Below the pieces are notes generated by a model. The model worked only from the letters and a program-made list of their open reading frames with translations. It did no database searches and was not told the DNA's origin. From the NCBI GenBank assembly GCA_036279475.1, contig DASUJB010000094.1, positions 1 to 7,624 of the forward strand: a DNA stretch of 7,624 nt. Direction: 5' to 3'. The DNA comes from ZC4RG19 sp036279475 (lineage in GTDB: Bacteria > Actinomycetota > Acidimicrobiia > Acidimicrobiales > VFJN01). A program made the position numbers and the translations under genes. Positions 1 through 4,691 of this stretch are shown here, piece by piece; position 1 is the first letter of the stretch; each line of letters starts with the position of its first letter.

Positions 1-223
1 ACCGGGGCGTGGCGGCCAGGGTGGCGGCGCAGGCGGCCAGGCCCACCAGGCCGTCGACCCGGGCGATGGCCACGAAGTCGTCCCAGGCGATGCCCTCGCG
101 GCCGTAGTGCAGGACCATGTCCATGGCGACGTGGGAGGCGACCCCCACGCCGAAGGCGGTGGCCGGCCGGGCGACGGCCCGGCCGGCGAGGGCCCCGGCG
201 AGGGCGTGGTTGGTGATGAACAC
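1..223 (-). CDS. N-terminus of a small hydrophobic protein with an HxxxDxxxH motif (partial, runs off the left edge)
   Basis: Only the first 74 residues are inside the window. The reading starts at GTG (221-223) as VFITNHALAG and continues with alternating hydrophobic and Ala/Gly-rich stretches. Residues 31-39 read HVAMDMVLH, an HxxxDxxxH arrangement, with another His at residue 6. Such His/Asp placement near the N-terminus resembles the membrane-bound, YbcI-like putative metal-dependent hydrolases (DUF457-type), but that assignment is from general resemblance only and no function is proven for that family. The start was chosen because a TAGCCT box lies 8 bases upstream and there is no Shine-Dalgarno sequence, the same layout as four other genes here. 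The gene has the same direction as the polymerase-domain gene upstream, from which it is separated by 149 bp. The coding call is fairly firm; the family is a guess. Confidence 0.6.
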   Translation of the reverse strand, partial: MFITNHALAGALAGRAVARPATAFGVGVASHVAMDMVLHYGREGIAWDDFVAIARVDGLVGLAACAATLAATPR

Positions 224-231
224 GGGGGCGC

Positions 232-237
232 AGGCTA
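232..237 (-). promoter_or_regulatory. -10 box TAGCCT, leaderless type
   Basis: Reading the minus strand, TAGCCT is followed by 8 bases and then the GTG at 223. No Shine-Dalgarno sequence lies between, so transcription probably starts at or next to the start codon. I see no convincing -35 element. Confidence 0.5.
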
Positions 238-263
238 GGAGATCACCGGGCGACCCGGCCGGT

Positions 264-280
264 GCCCCGGCCCCCGGGGC
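264..280. terminator. GC hairpin in the 224-372 gap (possible terminator of the polymerase-domain gene)
   Basis: GCCCCGG (264-270) and CCGGGGC (274-280) form a perfect 7-bp stem around a 3-base loop. It lies about 93 bases past the stop codon of the upstream polymerase-domain gene and about 27 bases before the -10 box of the next gene. A second, weaker dyad (CACCGG 244-249 / CCGGTG 259-264) is adjacent. There is no T-run, so it could be a U-less actinobacterial terminator or just a by-product of high GC. Confidence 0.3.
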
Positions 281-372
281 GGGGCAGGCCGACCGCGGGC
301 GGGCGGGGCCGATCGCAGGTGGGCGCGGGCGGGCCGGGCTCCCGGCGAAGGTGGTCCCCGCCGGTCGCCGGG

Positions 373-1470
373 TCACTCGCCTCCGCGGCTCGGACGGCGG
401 GCGCGGCTGGGGGCCACGCGCATCGGCTCGCCCGGCATCTTGGGGTACACGGGTGGCCAGGGCGCGTCCATCAGGCCGGCGGCCATGTCCCGCTCCGACA
501 TCTCGAGCAACGGCCCGAGCGGCTGCGGGTCACCGGCCATCCCCTCCCAGGGGTCCCCGGTGGCGGCCACCCGCCCCGGCACGGTGGCGATCGTCAGGTC
601 GTCCGGCCGGACCTCGGCCAGCTCGTCCCAGGACAGGGGCGTGGACACCTGGCCCCCTACCCGCGCCCGGGCCGACCAGGCGCCGAAGACGGTCTTGTGG
701 GGGGCGTTCTGGTTGTAGTCGAGGAAGATCCGGGCGCCGCGCTCCTCCTTCCACCAGGCGGCGGTGAGGAGGTCGGGCCGGCGCCGCTCGAGCTCGCGGG
801 CCAGGGCCACGGCCGCCGCCCGCACCTGGTACGAGGTCCAGCGCGGCTCGAGCCGCACGTAGACGTGGATCCCCCGGCTGGCCGTGGTCTTCGGGTACCC
901 CACGATGCCGTGCTCGCCCAGGAGGCTGCGCAGCTCGCCGGCGGCCGCCACCGCCTCGGCGAAGCCCGTGCCCGGCTGGGGGTCGAGGTCCAGTCGCAGC
1001 TCGTCGACCCGGCGCTCGGCGGGGCCCTCGAACCCCGGCCCCGGGCGGGCGCCCCGCTCGCCGGCGCCCACCGCCCGGTCCTCGCCGGGACGGGACCGGT
1101 ACGGCCACACGTGGAAGCCGAGGCACCCCAGGTTGACGGCCCACACCAGGTGGGCGACGTCCCGGGCGACGAGGGCCCGGGACGTGGTCCCGTTGACGGT
1201 GCTGACGACCGTGGTCTCCAGCCAGTCGGGAGCGCTGTCGGGCACCCGCTTCTGGAAGAACGACGGTCCCGTGGCGCCCTCGGGGAAGCGCTGCATGAGC
1301 GTGGGTCGCCCGCCCATCGCCCGCATGATCGGCTGCTCGACGGCGAGGTAGTAGCGGACGAGGTCCAGCTTGGTGGCCCCCAGGGCGGGGAAGTACACCT
1401 TGCCGGGACTGGTCACCGGGACCGTGCGCCCGGCCGCCTCGACGAGCTCGACGTCCTGCCGCCCGGCCAT
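373..1470 (-). CDS. LigD-type polymerase/primase domain protein (stand-alone PolDom)
   Basis: This 365-residue protein belongs to the archaeo-eukaryotic primase superfamily branch found as the polymerase domain of bacterial LigD. Family members add nucleotides at DNA breaks and gaps, often ribonucleotides, with Ku and ligase partners. Visible hallmarks are SPGKVYFP (21-28), the motif I carboxylates in LDLDPQPG (D161, D163), SRGIHVYV (198-205, with H202), and the third carboxylate in LDYNQNA (D251), followed by WSARARVGGQVSTPL. The C-terminus (DPWEG, DAPWPPVYPKMPGEP, RVAPSRARR) is a tail I associate with actinobacterial stand-alone members such as the mycobacterial PolD proteins. There is no ligase or nuclease domain in the protein and no Ku or ligase gene nearby. 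Residues about 128-154 are a Gly/Pro/Arg/Glu-rich insertion just before motif I. ATG 1470 is chosen because TACGGT lies 6 bases upstream; longer in-frame extensions would begin upstream of that promoter. Confidence 0.9.
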   Translation of the reverse strand: MAGRQDVELVEAAGRTVPVTSPGKVYFPALGATKLDLVRYYLAVEQPIMRAMGGRPTLMQRFPEGATGPSFFQKRVPDSAPDWLETTVVSTVNGTTSRALVARDVAHLVWAVNLGCLGFHVWPYRSRPGEDRAVGAGERGARPGPGFEGPAERRVDELRLDLDPQPGTGFAEAVAAAGELRSLLGEHGIVGYPKTTASRGIHVYVRLEPRWTSYQVRAAAVALARELERRRPDLLTAAWWKEERGARIFLDYNQNAPHKTVFGAWSARARVGGQVSTPLSWDELAEVRPDDLTIATVPGRVAATGDPWEGMAGDPQPLGPLLEMSERDMAAGLMDAPWPPVYPKMPGEPMRVAPSRARRPSRGGE

Positions 1471-1476
1471 CGCGCG

Positions 1477-1482
1477 ACCGTA
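1477..1482 (-). promoter_or_regulatory. -10 box TACGGT, leaderless type
   Basis: On the minus strand TACGGT is followed by 6 bases (CGCGCG) and then the ATG at 1470 of the polymerase-domain gene. No Shine-Dalgarno sequence is possible in so short a space, so the mRNA probably starts at or within a base or two of the ATG. The rest of the 1471-1660 divergent gap shows no clear -35 element or riboswitch that I can recognise. Confidence 0.5.
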
Positions 1483-1647
1483 GCCGGCCGTGGTGGTTTC
1501 GGCGGGGCGCGGCGTGGCCGGACCCTTGCGCCGGGCGGTGCGATGGGCTGGTCTGGTGGTGCCAGCTCGCGGCGACGTCGGGCGGTGGCAGGACCAGCGG
1601 CGCCCCGCCAGTCGGCGGCCACGGCGCCGGCCCCGGCCGACGGCCGT

Positions 1648-1655
1648 GGAGGAGG
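1648..1655 (+). promoter_or_regulatory. Strong Shine-Dalgarno GGAGGAGG that sets the M23 start
   Basis: GGAGGAGG ends 5 bases before GTG 1661. This decides among three close in-frame GTG codons (1646, 1655, 1661), since only 1661 has correct spacing. A 7-bp dyad, CCACGGC (1619-1625) with GCCGTGG (1643-1649), overlaps the first two bases of this site and could partly mask it. Confidence 0.75.
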
Positions 1656-1660
1656 TGCAC

Positions 1661-3013
1661 GTGCCGGCAGGCCACACCCGGCGGTCATCGAGACGGAGGT
1701 CCCCACGATCCCTCCGGGCCGTCGCCGCCGCCGTGACCACCGCCCTCCTGGTCGCCTCCCCGGTCGCCACCGCGGCCGGGGGCCGGCCCGCGGGTCGGGA
1801 GGCGCAGCCCCCCGCCGACAACGTCTTCCCCGTCCCCGCCCCCCACCCCGTGACCTTCGCCGACACCTGGCACGACTGCCGCGACGGTTGCGCCCGCCGC
1901 CACCAGGGCAACGACCTCATGGCGGCCGAGGGCACCCCCCTGGTGGCGGTCGAGCCCGGGGTGATCGTGCGGGCCAGCCCGGTCGACCGTGGCCTCGGCG
2001 GCGTCACGCTGTGGCTGCGGGGCGATTCCGGCGTCGCCTACTACTACGCGCACAACCGGGAGAACCTCGTGGTCGAGGGCCAGCGCGTCGCCCGGGGGCA
2101 GCTGGTCGCCAGGGTGGGGCGCACGGGCAACGCCCGCACGACGGCGCCGCACGTCCACTTCCAGGTCGACGTGTGCGGCCGCACGACCAGCGACGAGCCG
2201 TGCACCGTGGACCCCCACCGCTGGCTGCGGTCGTGGTCGCGGGCCACGGTCGCCGACGGGGGCGGTGGGGCCGGCGGGATCGGTGGGGCCGACGGGATCG
2301 GCTGGTACGAGGCGGCGACCGGCACGTTCGCCCGCCGCCGCCTGTCGGGCACGCCGTTGCCGGTGGTCGCCGCGGCCCGGCCGGGGGGCGACGCCGTGCC
2401 CGTGGCGGGTGACTGGGACGGCGACGGCCGTGACGCCCTCGGCCTCTACCGGCGCGTCGACGCCACGTTCGCCCTGTGGGACGACGAGGGCACCCCCCTC
2501 CCCTCCGTGGTGGTGGGCGAGCCCGGGCGCCCGGACGTGTGGCCCGTGGCAGGCGACTTCGACGGCGACGGCCGCGACACCGTGGGCCTCTACCGCCAGG
2601 CCGAGGCGTCCTTCACCGTGCTCGTCGGGCGGGGGGAGGAGTCGGCTCCGGTGGCGTCGGGCACGCCGGGGCGCCTCGACGCGGTGCCGCTGGTGGGCGA
2701 CTGGGACGGCGACGGGCGCGACAGCCTCGGGGTGTACCGCCAGGGCGACGGGGCCGTCGAGCGCCTCGACGACGAGGGCGCGGCGCTGCCACCGCCCGCC
2801 CCGCTGCCCGCCGGAGCCCCGGTCCTGCCCGTGGTGGGGGACTGGGACGGCGACGGTCGCGACGAGGTCGGGGTGGTGCGGCGCGACGCCGGGGTGGCCC
2901 AGCTGCCCCAGCCGCAGGCTCCCGGCGCCGTGCGGTCGGTGCCGGTCGAGGGCGGCGCCGGCCTCCTGCCCGTGGCCGGGAGGTGGGACGGGGACGACCG
3001 GCCGGGCCGATAG
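1661..3013 (+). CDS. Secreted M23 (LytM-type) peptidase with C-terminal DxDGDGxD repeats
   Basis: The 450-residue protein starts with a basic stretch (RRSSRRRSPRS) and a hydrophobic core (about 20-33), with likely signal cleavage near ATAA (36-39). The M23 domain (about 50-185) has every zinc/catalytic position: H81 and D85 in HQGND, H131 in YYYAHN, and H164 and H166 in HVHFQVD. Family members cut peptide cross-links in peptidoglycan, so an outside-the-membrane role in wall remodelling is likely. Cysteine pairs C73/C77 and C172/C181 could form disulfides. After a Gly-rich linker (202-213) comes a repeat region of FG-GAP/VCBS type with GDWDGDGRD or GDFDGDGRD at residues 250, 298, 346 and 393 and a decayed last copy (GRWDGDDRP, 440). 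The first half-unit (IGWYEAATGTFARR) starts before the first DGDG motif. Such loops usually bind calcium. The start is set by GGAGGAGG. The gene is divergent from the polymerase-domain gene and stops 13 bp from the tRNA. Confidence 0.9.
   Translation: MPAGHTRRSSRRRSPRSLRAVAAAVTTALLVASPVATAAGGRPAGREAQPPADNVFPVPAPHPVTFADTWHDCRDGCARRHQGNDLMAAEGTPLVAVEPGVIVRASPVDRGLGGVTLWLRGDSGVAYYYAHNRENLVVEGQRVARGQLVARVGRTGNARTTAPHVHFQVDVCGRTTSDEPCTVDPHRWLRSWSRATVADGGGGAGGIGGADGIGWYEAATGTFARRRLSGTPLPVVAAARPGGDAVPVAGDWDGDGRDALGLYRRVDATFALWDDEGTPLPSVVVGEPGRPDVWPVAGDFDGDGRDTVGLYRQAEASFTVLVGRGEESAPVASGTPGRLDAVPLVGDWDGDGRDSLGVYRQGDGAVERLDDEGAALPPPAPLPAGAPVLPVVGDWDGDGRDEVGVVRRDAGVAQLPQPQAPGAVRSVPVEGGAGLLPVAGRWDGDDRPGR
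2263..2298 (+). repeat. 18-bp tandem duplication in the M23 linker
   Basis: Two head-to-tail 18-base units (2263-2280 and 2281-2298) differ at one base, G versus A. They encode the linker residues GGAGGI and GGADGI between the peptidase domain and the repeat region. Each unit is six codons, so gain or loss of a copy would change linker length without shifting frame. Confidence 0.8.
2294..3010 (+). repeat. Protein-level repeat array (FG-GAP/VCBS-like, 47-48-residue period)
   Basis: The DxDGDGxD motif begins at bases 2411, 2555, 2699 and 2840, with a degenerate copy at 2981. Spacings are therefore 48, 48, 47 and 47 codons. The unit consensus is roughly GLYR, then a variable stretch with TF and GTPLP, then a GxPG turn, then PVAGDWDGDGRD. 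The fifth copy has lost its first Asp (Arg instead) and reads DGDDRP rather than DGDGRD just before the stop codon. Confidence 0.85.
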
Positions 3014-3026
3014 CGAACGCGTGGCG

Positions 3027-3102
3027 TGGTGCCGGCGGTGGGATTCGAACCCACACTGACGGGCTCCTAAAGCTCGTGCCTCTGCCGTTGGGCTACGCCG
3101 GC
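3027..3102 (-). tRNA. Class I tRNA with anticodon UAG (Leu by anticodon; identity uncertain), CCA encoded
   Basis: Minus-strand fold: acceptor GCCGGCG (3096-3102) pairs perfectly with CGCCGGC (3031-3037). U8-A9 follow. The D arm (3078-3093) has three G-C pairs, C13 facing A22, and a loop with A14, A15, G18 and G19. The anticodon stem is CGAGC/GCCCG with an A29-C41 mismatch. The loop is UUUAGGA, putting UAG at 3067-3069 with U33 and G37. The variable loop is only 5 bases (3055-3059). The T arm GTGGG-TTCGAAT-CCCAC (3038-3054) is perfect. A73 (3030) is followed by encoded CCA (3027-3029). UAG would read CUA leucine codons, but bacterial leucine tRNAs normally have a long variable arm, which is absent. 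Alternatives are a pseudo-tRNA or a tRNA with a special role. The gene itself is secure; the amino acid is not. Confidence 0.85.
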
Positions 3103-3114
3103 ACCGTGGAGGGG

Positions 3115-3120
3115 AGGATA
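3115..3120 (-). promoter_or_regulatory. -10 box TATCCT for the tRNA gene
   Basis: TATCCT on the minus strand ends 12 bases before the mature 5' end of the tRNA. Transcription starting about 7 bases after the box would leave a leader of roughly 5 bases (ACGGT). No good -35 element is seen; the spacer contains a small dyad (GGCGGG 3121-3126 / CCCGCC 3132-3137). Confidence 0.45.
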
Positions 3121-3187
3121 GGCGGGCGGATCCCGCCGGGTTCCCGTCGCTCTCCCCGGGGGGCACGGCACCACGCCGCCACGCCGC

Positions 3188-3193
3188 TACCCT
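3188..3193 (+). promoter_or_regulatory. -10 box TACCCT, leaderless type, for clpP
   Basis: TACCCT is followed by 8 bases and the GTG at 3202. No Shine-Dalgarno sequence is present. The box lies inside a small dyad (GCCGC 3183-3187 / GCGGC 3196-3200), which may be a regulator site or chance. The 99-bp gap 3103-3201 thus carries back-to-back promoters for the tRNA and clpP. Confidence 0.5.
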
Positions 3194-3201
3194 CGGCGGC
3201 C

Positions 3202-3810
3202 GTGAGCCTGATCCTCCCGACCGCCCAGAACGGCACCCTCGCCAACCCCACCTACGAGATCTTCAACCGCCTCCTGCGCGAGCGCATCATCTTCCTCGGC
3301 ACGGAGGTCGACGACGACGTCGCCAACGTCGTCTGCGCCCAGCTCCTCCACCTGGCCGGTGACGACGCCGACCGCGACATCTGGCTGTACATCAACAGCC
3401 CGGGGGGCTCGGTCACGGCCGGCATGGCCATCTACGACACCATGCAGTTCATCGAGCCCGACGTGGCCACGGTGTGCATGGGCCTGGGGGCGTCGATGGG
3501 CCAGTTCCTGCTGTGCGCCGGTGCCCCGGGGAAGCGCTACGCGCTGCCCCACGCCCGGATCATGATGCACCAGCCCTCGGGCGGGTTCCGGGGCCAGGCC
3601 GCCGACATCGCCATCCAGGCCGAGCAGCTCCTCTACGTGAAGCAGCTCATGGCCGAGCGCATCGCCTTCCACACCGGCCAGAGCGTCGAGCAGATCTCCG
3701 AGGATTCCGAGCGCGACCGCTGGTTCACGGCCGAGCAGGCCAAGGACTACGGCATCATCGACGACGTCATCGTGCGGCGGGTCGAGGTCAGCTCCGACGG
3801 CGCCGCCTGA
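3202..3810 (+). CDS. clpP: ATP-dependent Clp protease proteolytic subunit
   Basis: This 202-residue protein is full length for ClpP, the serine peptidase that forms the double-heptamer chamber fed by Clp ATPases in the cytoplasm. The catalytic triad is visible: S98 in GLGASMGQF, H123 in RIMMHQPSGG and D172 in SERDRWFTAEQ, at positions matching the classical numbering almost exactly. Other family signatures are LYINSPGGSVTAG (62-74) and YGIIDDVI near the end. The N-terminus is short, without an obvious long propeptide. GTG 3202 is preferred because TACCCT sits 8 bases upstream and because residues VSLILPTAQNG already begin the family's conserved start. The gene stands alone: rpe follows on the opposite strand, and neither a second clpP nor clpX is adjacent, unlike the common clpP1-clpP2-clpX arrangement of actinomycetes. 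Other copies probably exist elsewhere in the genome. Confidence 0.97.
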   Translation: MSLILPTAQNGTLANPTYEIFNRLLRERIIFLGTEVDDDVANVVCAQLLHLAGDDADRDIWLYINSPGGSVTAGMAIYDTMQFIEPDVATVCMGLGASMGQFLLCAGAPGKRYALPHARIMMHQPSGGFRGQAADIAIQAEQLLYVKQLMAERIAFHTGQSVEQISEDSERDRWFTAEQAKDYGIIDDVIVRRVEVSSDGAA

Positions 3811-3811
3811 C

Positions 3812-3846
3812 GGGCCGGCTGCGCCGCCCGGCGCCCGCACCGGCCC
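3812..3846. terminator. Nested GC dyad after clpP (probable terminator)
   Basis: GGGCCGG (3812-3818) pairs with CCGGCCC (3840-3846), and inside it GCGCC (3821-3825) pairs with GGCGC (3830-3834) around a 4-base loop. It begins one base after the clpP stop codon, between two convergent genes. No T-run follows, so it would have to act as a U-less terminator or with Rho. Confidence 0.45.
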
Positions 3847-3854
3847 GGGCCGCC

Positions 3855-3900
3855 CGACCCGGCAGCCCGGGCACCACCCGTCGCCCCGCGGGCCGGGTCG
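3855..3900. terminator. 9-bp GC dyad downstream of rpe (probable terminator)
   Basis: CGACCCGGC (3855-3863) is perfectly complementary to GCCGGGTCG (3892-3900), with a 28-base loop. Read on the minus strand it starts 6 bases after the rpe stop codon. With the neighbouring dyad it would separate the convergent clpP and rpe transcripts. The long loop and lack of a T-run keep confidence low. Confidence 0.35.
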
Positions 3901-3906
3901 AGCGGC

Positions 3907-4626
3907 TCAACCCCGGCCGTCGGTGGGCTGCCGCCGGGCGGCCACGGCGAGGCCCCGCAGCTCCTCCACCGCGTGGTGGAGGCCCTGCGGGTCCCGGTAG
4001 AGCGCCGAGCCGGCGACCAGCACGTTGGCGCCGGCGGACGTCGCCGCCCGGACGGTGCCGGGAGCGATGCCGCCGTCGACCTCGATGTCGCAGTCGTACC
4101 CGCCGTCGACGATCATCCGCCGGATGCGGCGCACCTTGGCCTCCATGGTGGGGAGGTAGTCCTGGCCGCCGAAGCCCGGGTTGACGGTCATGACGAGCAC
4201 CATGGCGCACAGGTCGAGGACGTCCTCGACGGCGGAGGCGGGGGTGGCCGGGTTGAGCGCCACGGCCGGGCGCGCTCCCAGGTCGCGCAGCCGGCCCAGC
4301 GACCGGTGGAGGTGGCGCGTGGACTCGGCGTGCACGATCACGGTGGCGCAGCCCGCCTCGACGTAGCGGCCCATCAGCTCGTCGGGCTCCTCCACCATGA
4401 GGTGGGCCTCGAAGGGCACGGTGACGTGGGGCCGGCACGCGGCGACCACCGCGGGGCCGAACGTCAGGTTGGGGACGAAGCGGCCATCCATGACGTCCCA
4501 CTGGATGCGATCGGCACCGGCCTTCTCCAGGGCCACCACCTCGTCGCCCAGGCGCGACAGGTCGGCCGACAGCACGGACGGGACGATGGCGACGGGCCGC
4601 TCGGCAGGGGGGCGACGGTCGGGCAC
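3907..4626 (-). CDS. rpe: Ribulose-phosphate 3-epimerase
   Basis: This 239-residue TIM-barrel enzyme interconverts ribulose 5-phosphate and xylulose 5-phosphate in the pentose phosphate pathway. Signatures in order: PSVLSADLSRLG (16-27), WDVMDGRFVPN (43-53) with catalytic D44, FEAHLMVEEP with H75, NPATP (125-129), VNPGFGGQ (148-155) for phosphate binding, VDGGI with second catalytic D184, and VAGSALY (204-210). The metal site normally uses His-x-Asp at the end of the second strand; here it reads Q42-W-D44, so the first His ligand is a Gln. Length and all other motifs are normal. The GTG start (4624-4626) is chosen because TAGGAT lies 6 bases upstream; the first ten residues are variable in this family. 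The gene has its own promoter in the 65-bp gap after the CPBP gene and converges on clpP. Confidence 0.95.
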   Translation of the reverse strand: MPDRRPPAERPVAIVPSVLSADLSRLGDEVVALEKAGADRIQWDVMDGRFVPNLTFGPAVVAACRPHVTVPFEAHLMVEEPDELMGRYVEAGCATVIVHAESTRHLHRSLGRLRDLGARPAVALNPATPASAVEDVLDLCAMVLVMTVNPGFGGQDYLPTMEAKVRRIRRMIVDGGYDCDIEVDGGIAPGTVRAATSAGANVLVAGSALYRDPQGLHHAVEELRGLAVAARRQPTDGRG

Positions 4627-4632
4627 GCCGCC

Positions 4633-4638
4633 ATCCTA
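4633..4638 (-). promoter_or_regulatory. -10 box TAGGAT, leaderless type, for rpe
   Basis: On the minus strand TAGGAT is followed by 6 bases (GGCGGC) and the GTG at 4626. No Shine-Dalgarno sequence is present. This suggests that rpe is transcribed independently of the two genes upstream of it. Confidence 0.5.
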
Positions 4639-4691
4639 GGGAGCGAGGCCCCCGGTCGAGCCCGCACGGTGGCAGCGGGATGGCGGCCGCC

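Noticed and set aside
1490..1660. Earlier GTG starts for the M23 gene (1490, 1646, 1655)
   Set aside because: The signal peptide begins after 1661 and only 1661 has GGAGGAGG at proper spacing.
1483..1660. A c-di-AMP (ydaO) riboswitch in front of the M23 gene, as seen for some actinobacterial wall hydrolases
   Set aside because: I could not find the conserved core segments; the leader is short and shows only generic GC dyads.
1471..2007. N-terminal extension of the polymerase-domain protein
   Set aside because: The extra residues are Arg/Thr-rich without homology to the family, overlap the divergent M23 gene and lie upstream of the TACGGT promoter.
262..2412. A long open frame on the plus strand covering the polymerase-domain gene
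   Set aside because: Its translation is low-complexity Gly/Pro/Arg/His with no domain, and it is antisense to a clearly conserved gene. Long open frames in every phase are expected at this GC content.
3027..3102. Reading the tRNA on the plus strand (loop CTCCTAA, Arg-CCT-like)
   Set aside because: On the plus strand the T loop would begin ATTCGAA rather than TTCGAAT and the D-arm signals are lost. The minus strand gives T54-T55-C56, U8, A14, G18-G19 and an encoded CCA.
1685..3166. A long open frame on the minus strand opposite the M23 gene, crossing the tRNA
   Set aside because: No recognisable motif; it is a mirror of the repeat-rich peptidase gene and runs through the tRNA.
2476..3201. 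An in-frame upstream extension of clpP through the tRNA region
   Set aside because: It includes the antisense translation of a tRNA gene (GGIRTHTDGLL-like), and the conserved ClpP N-terminus begins at 3202 just after a -10 box.
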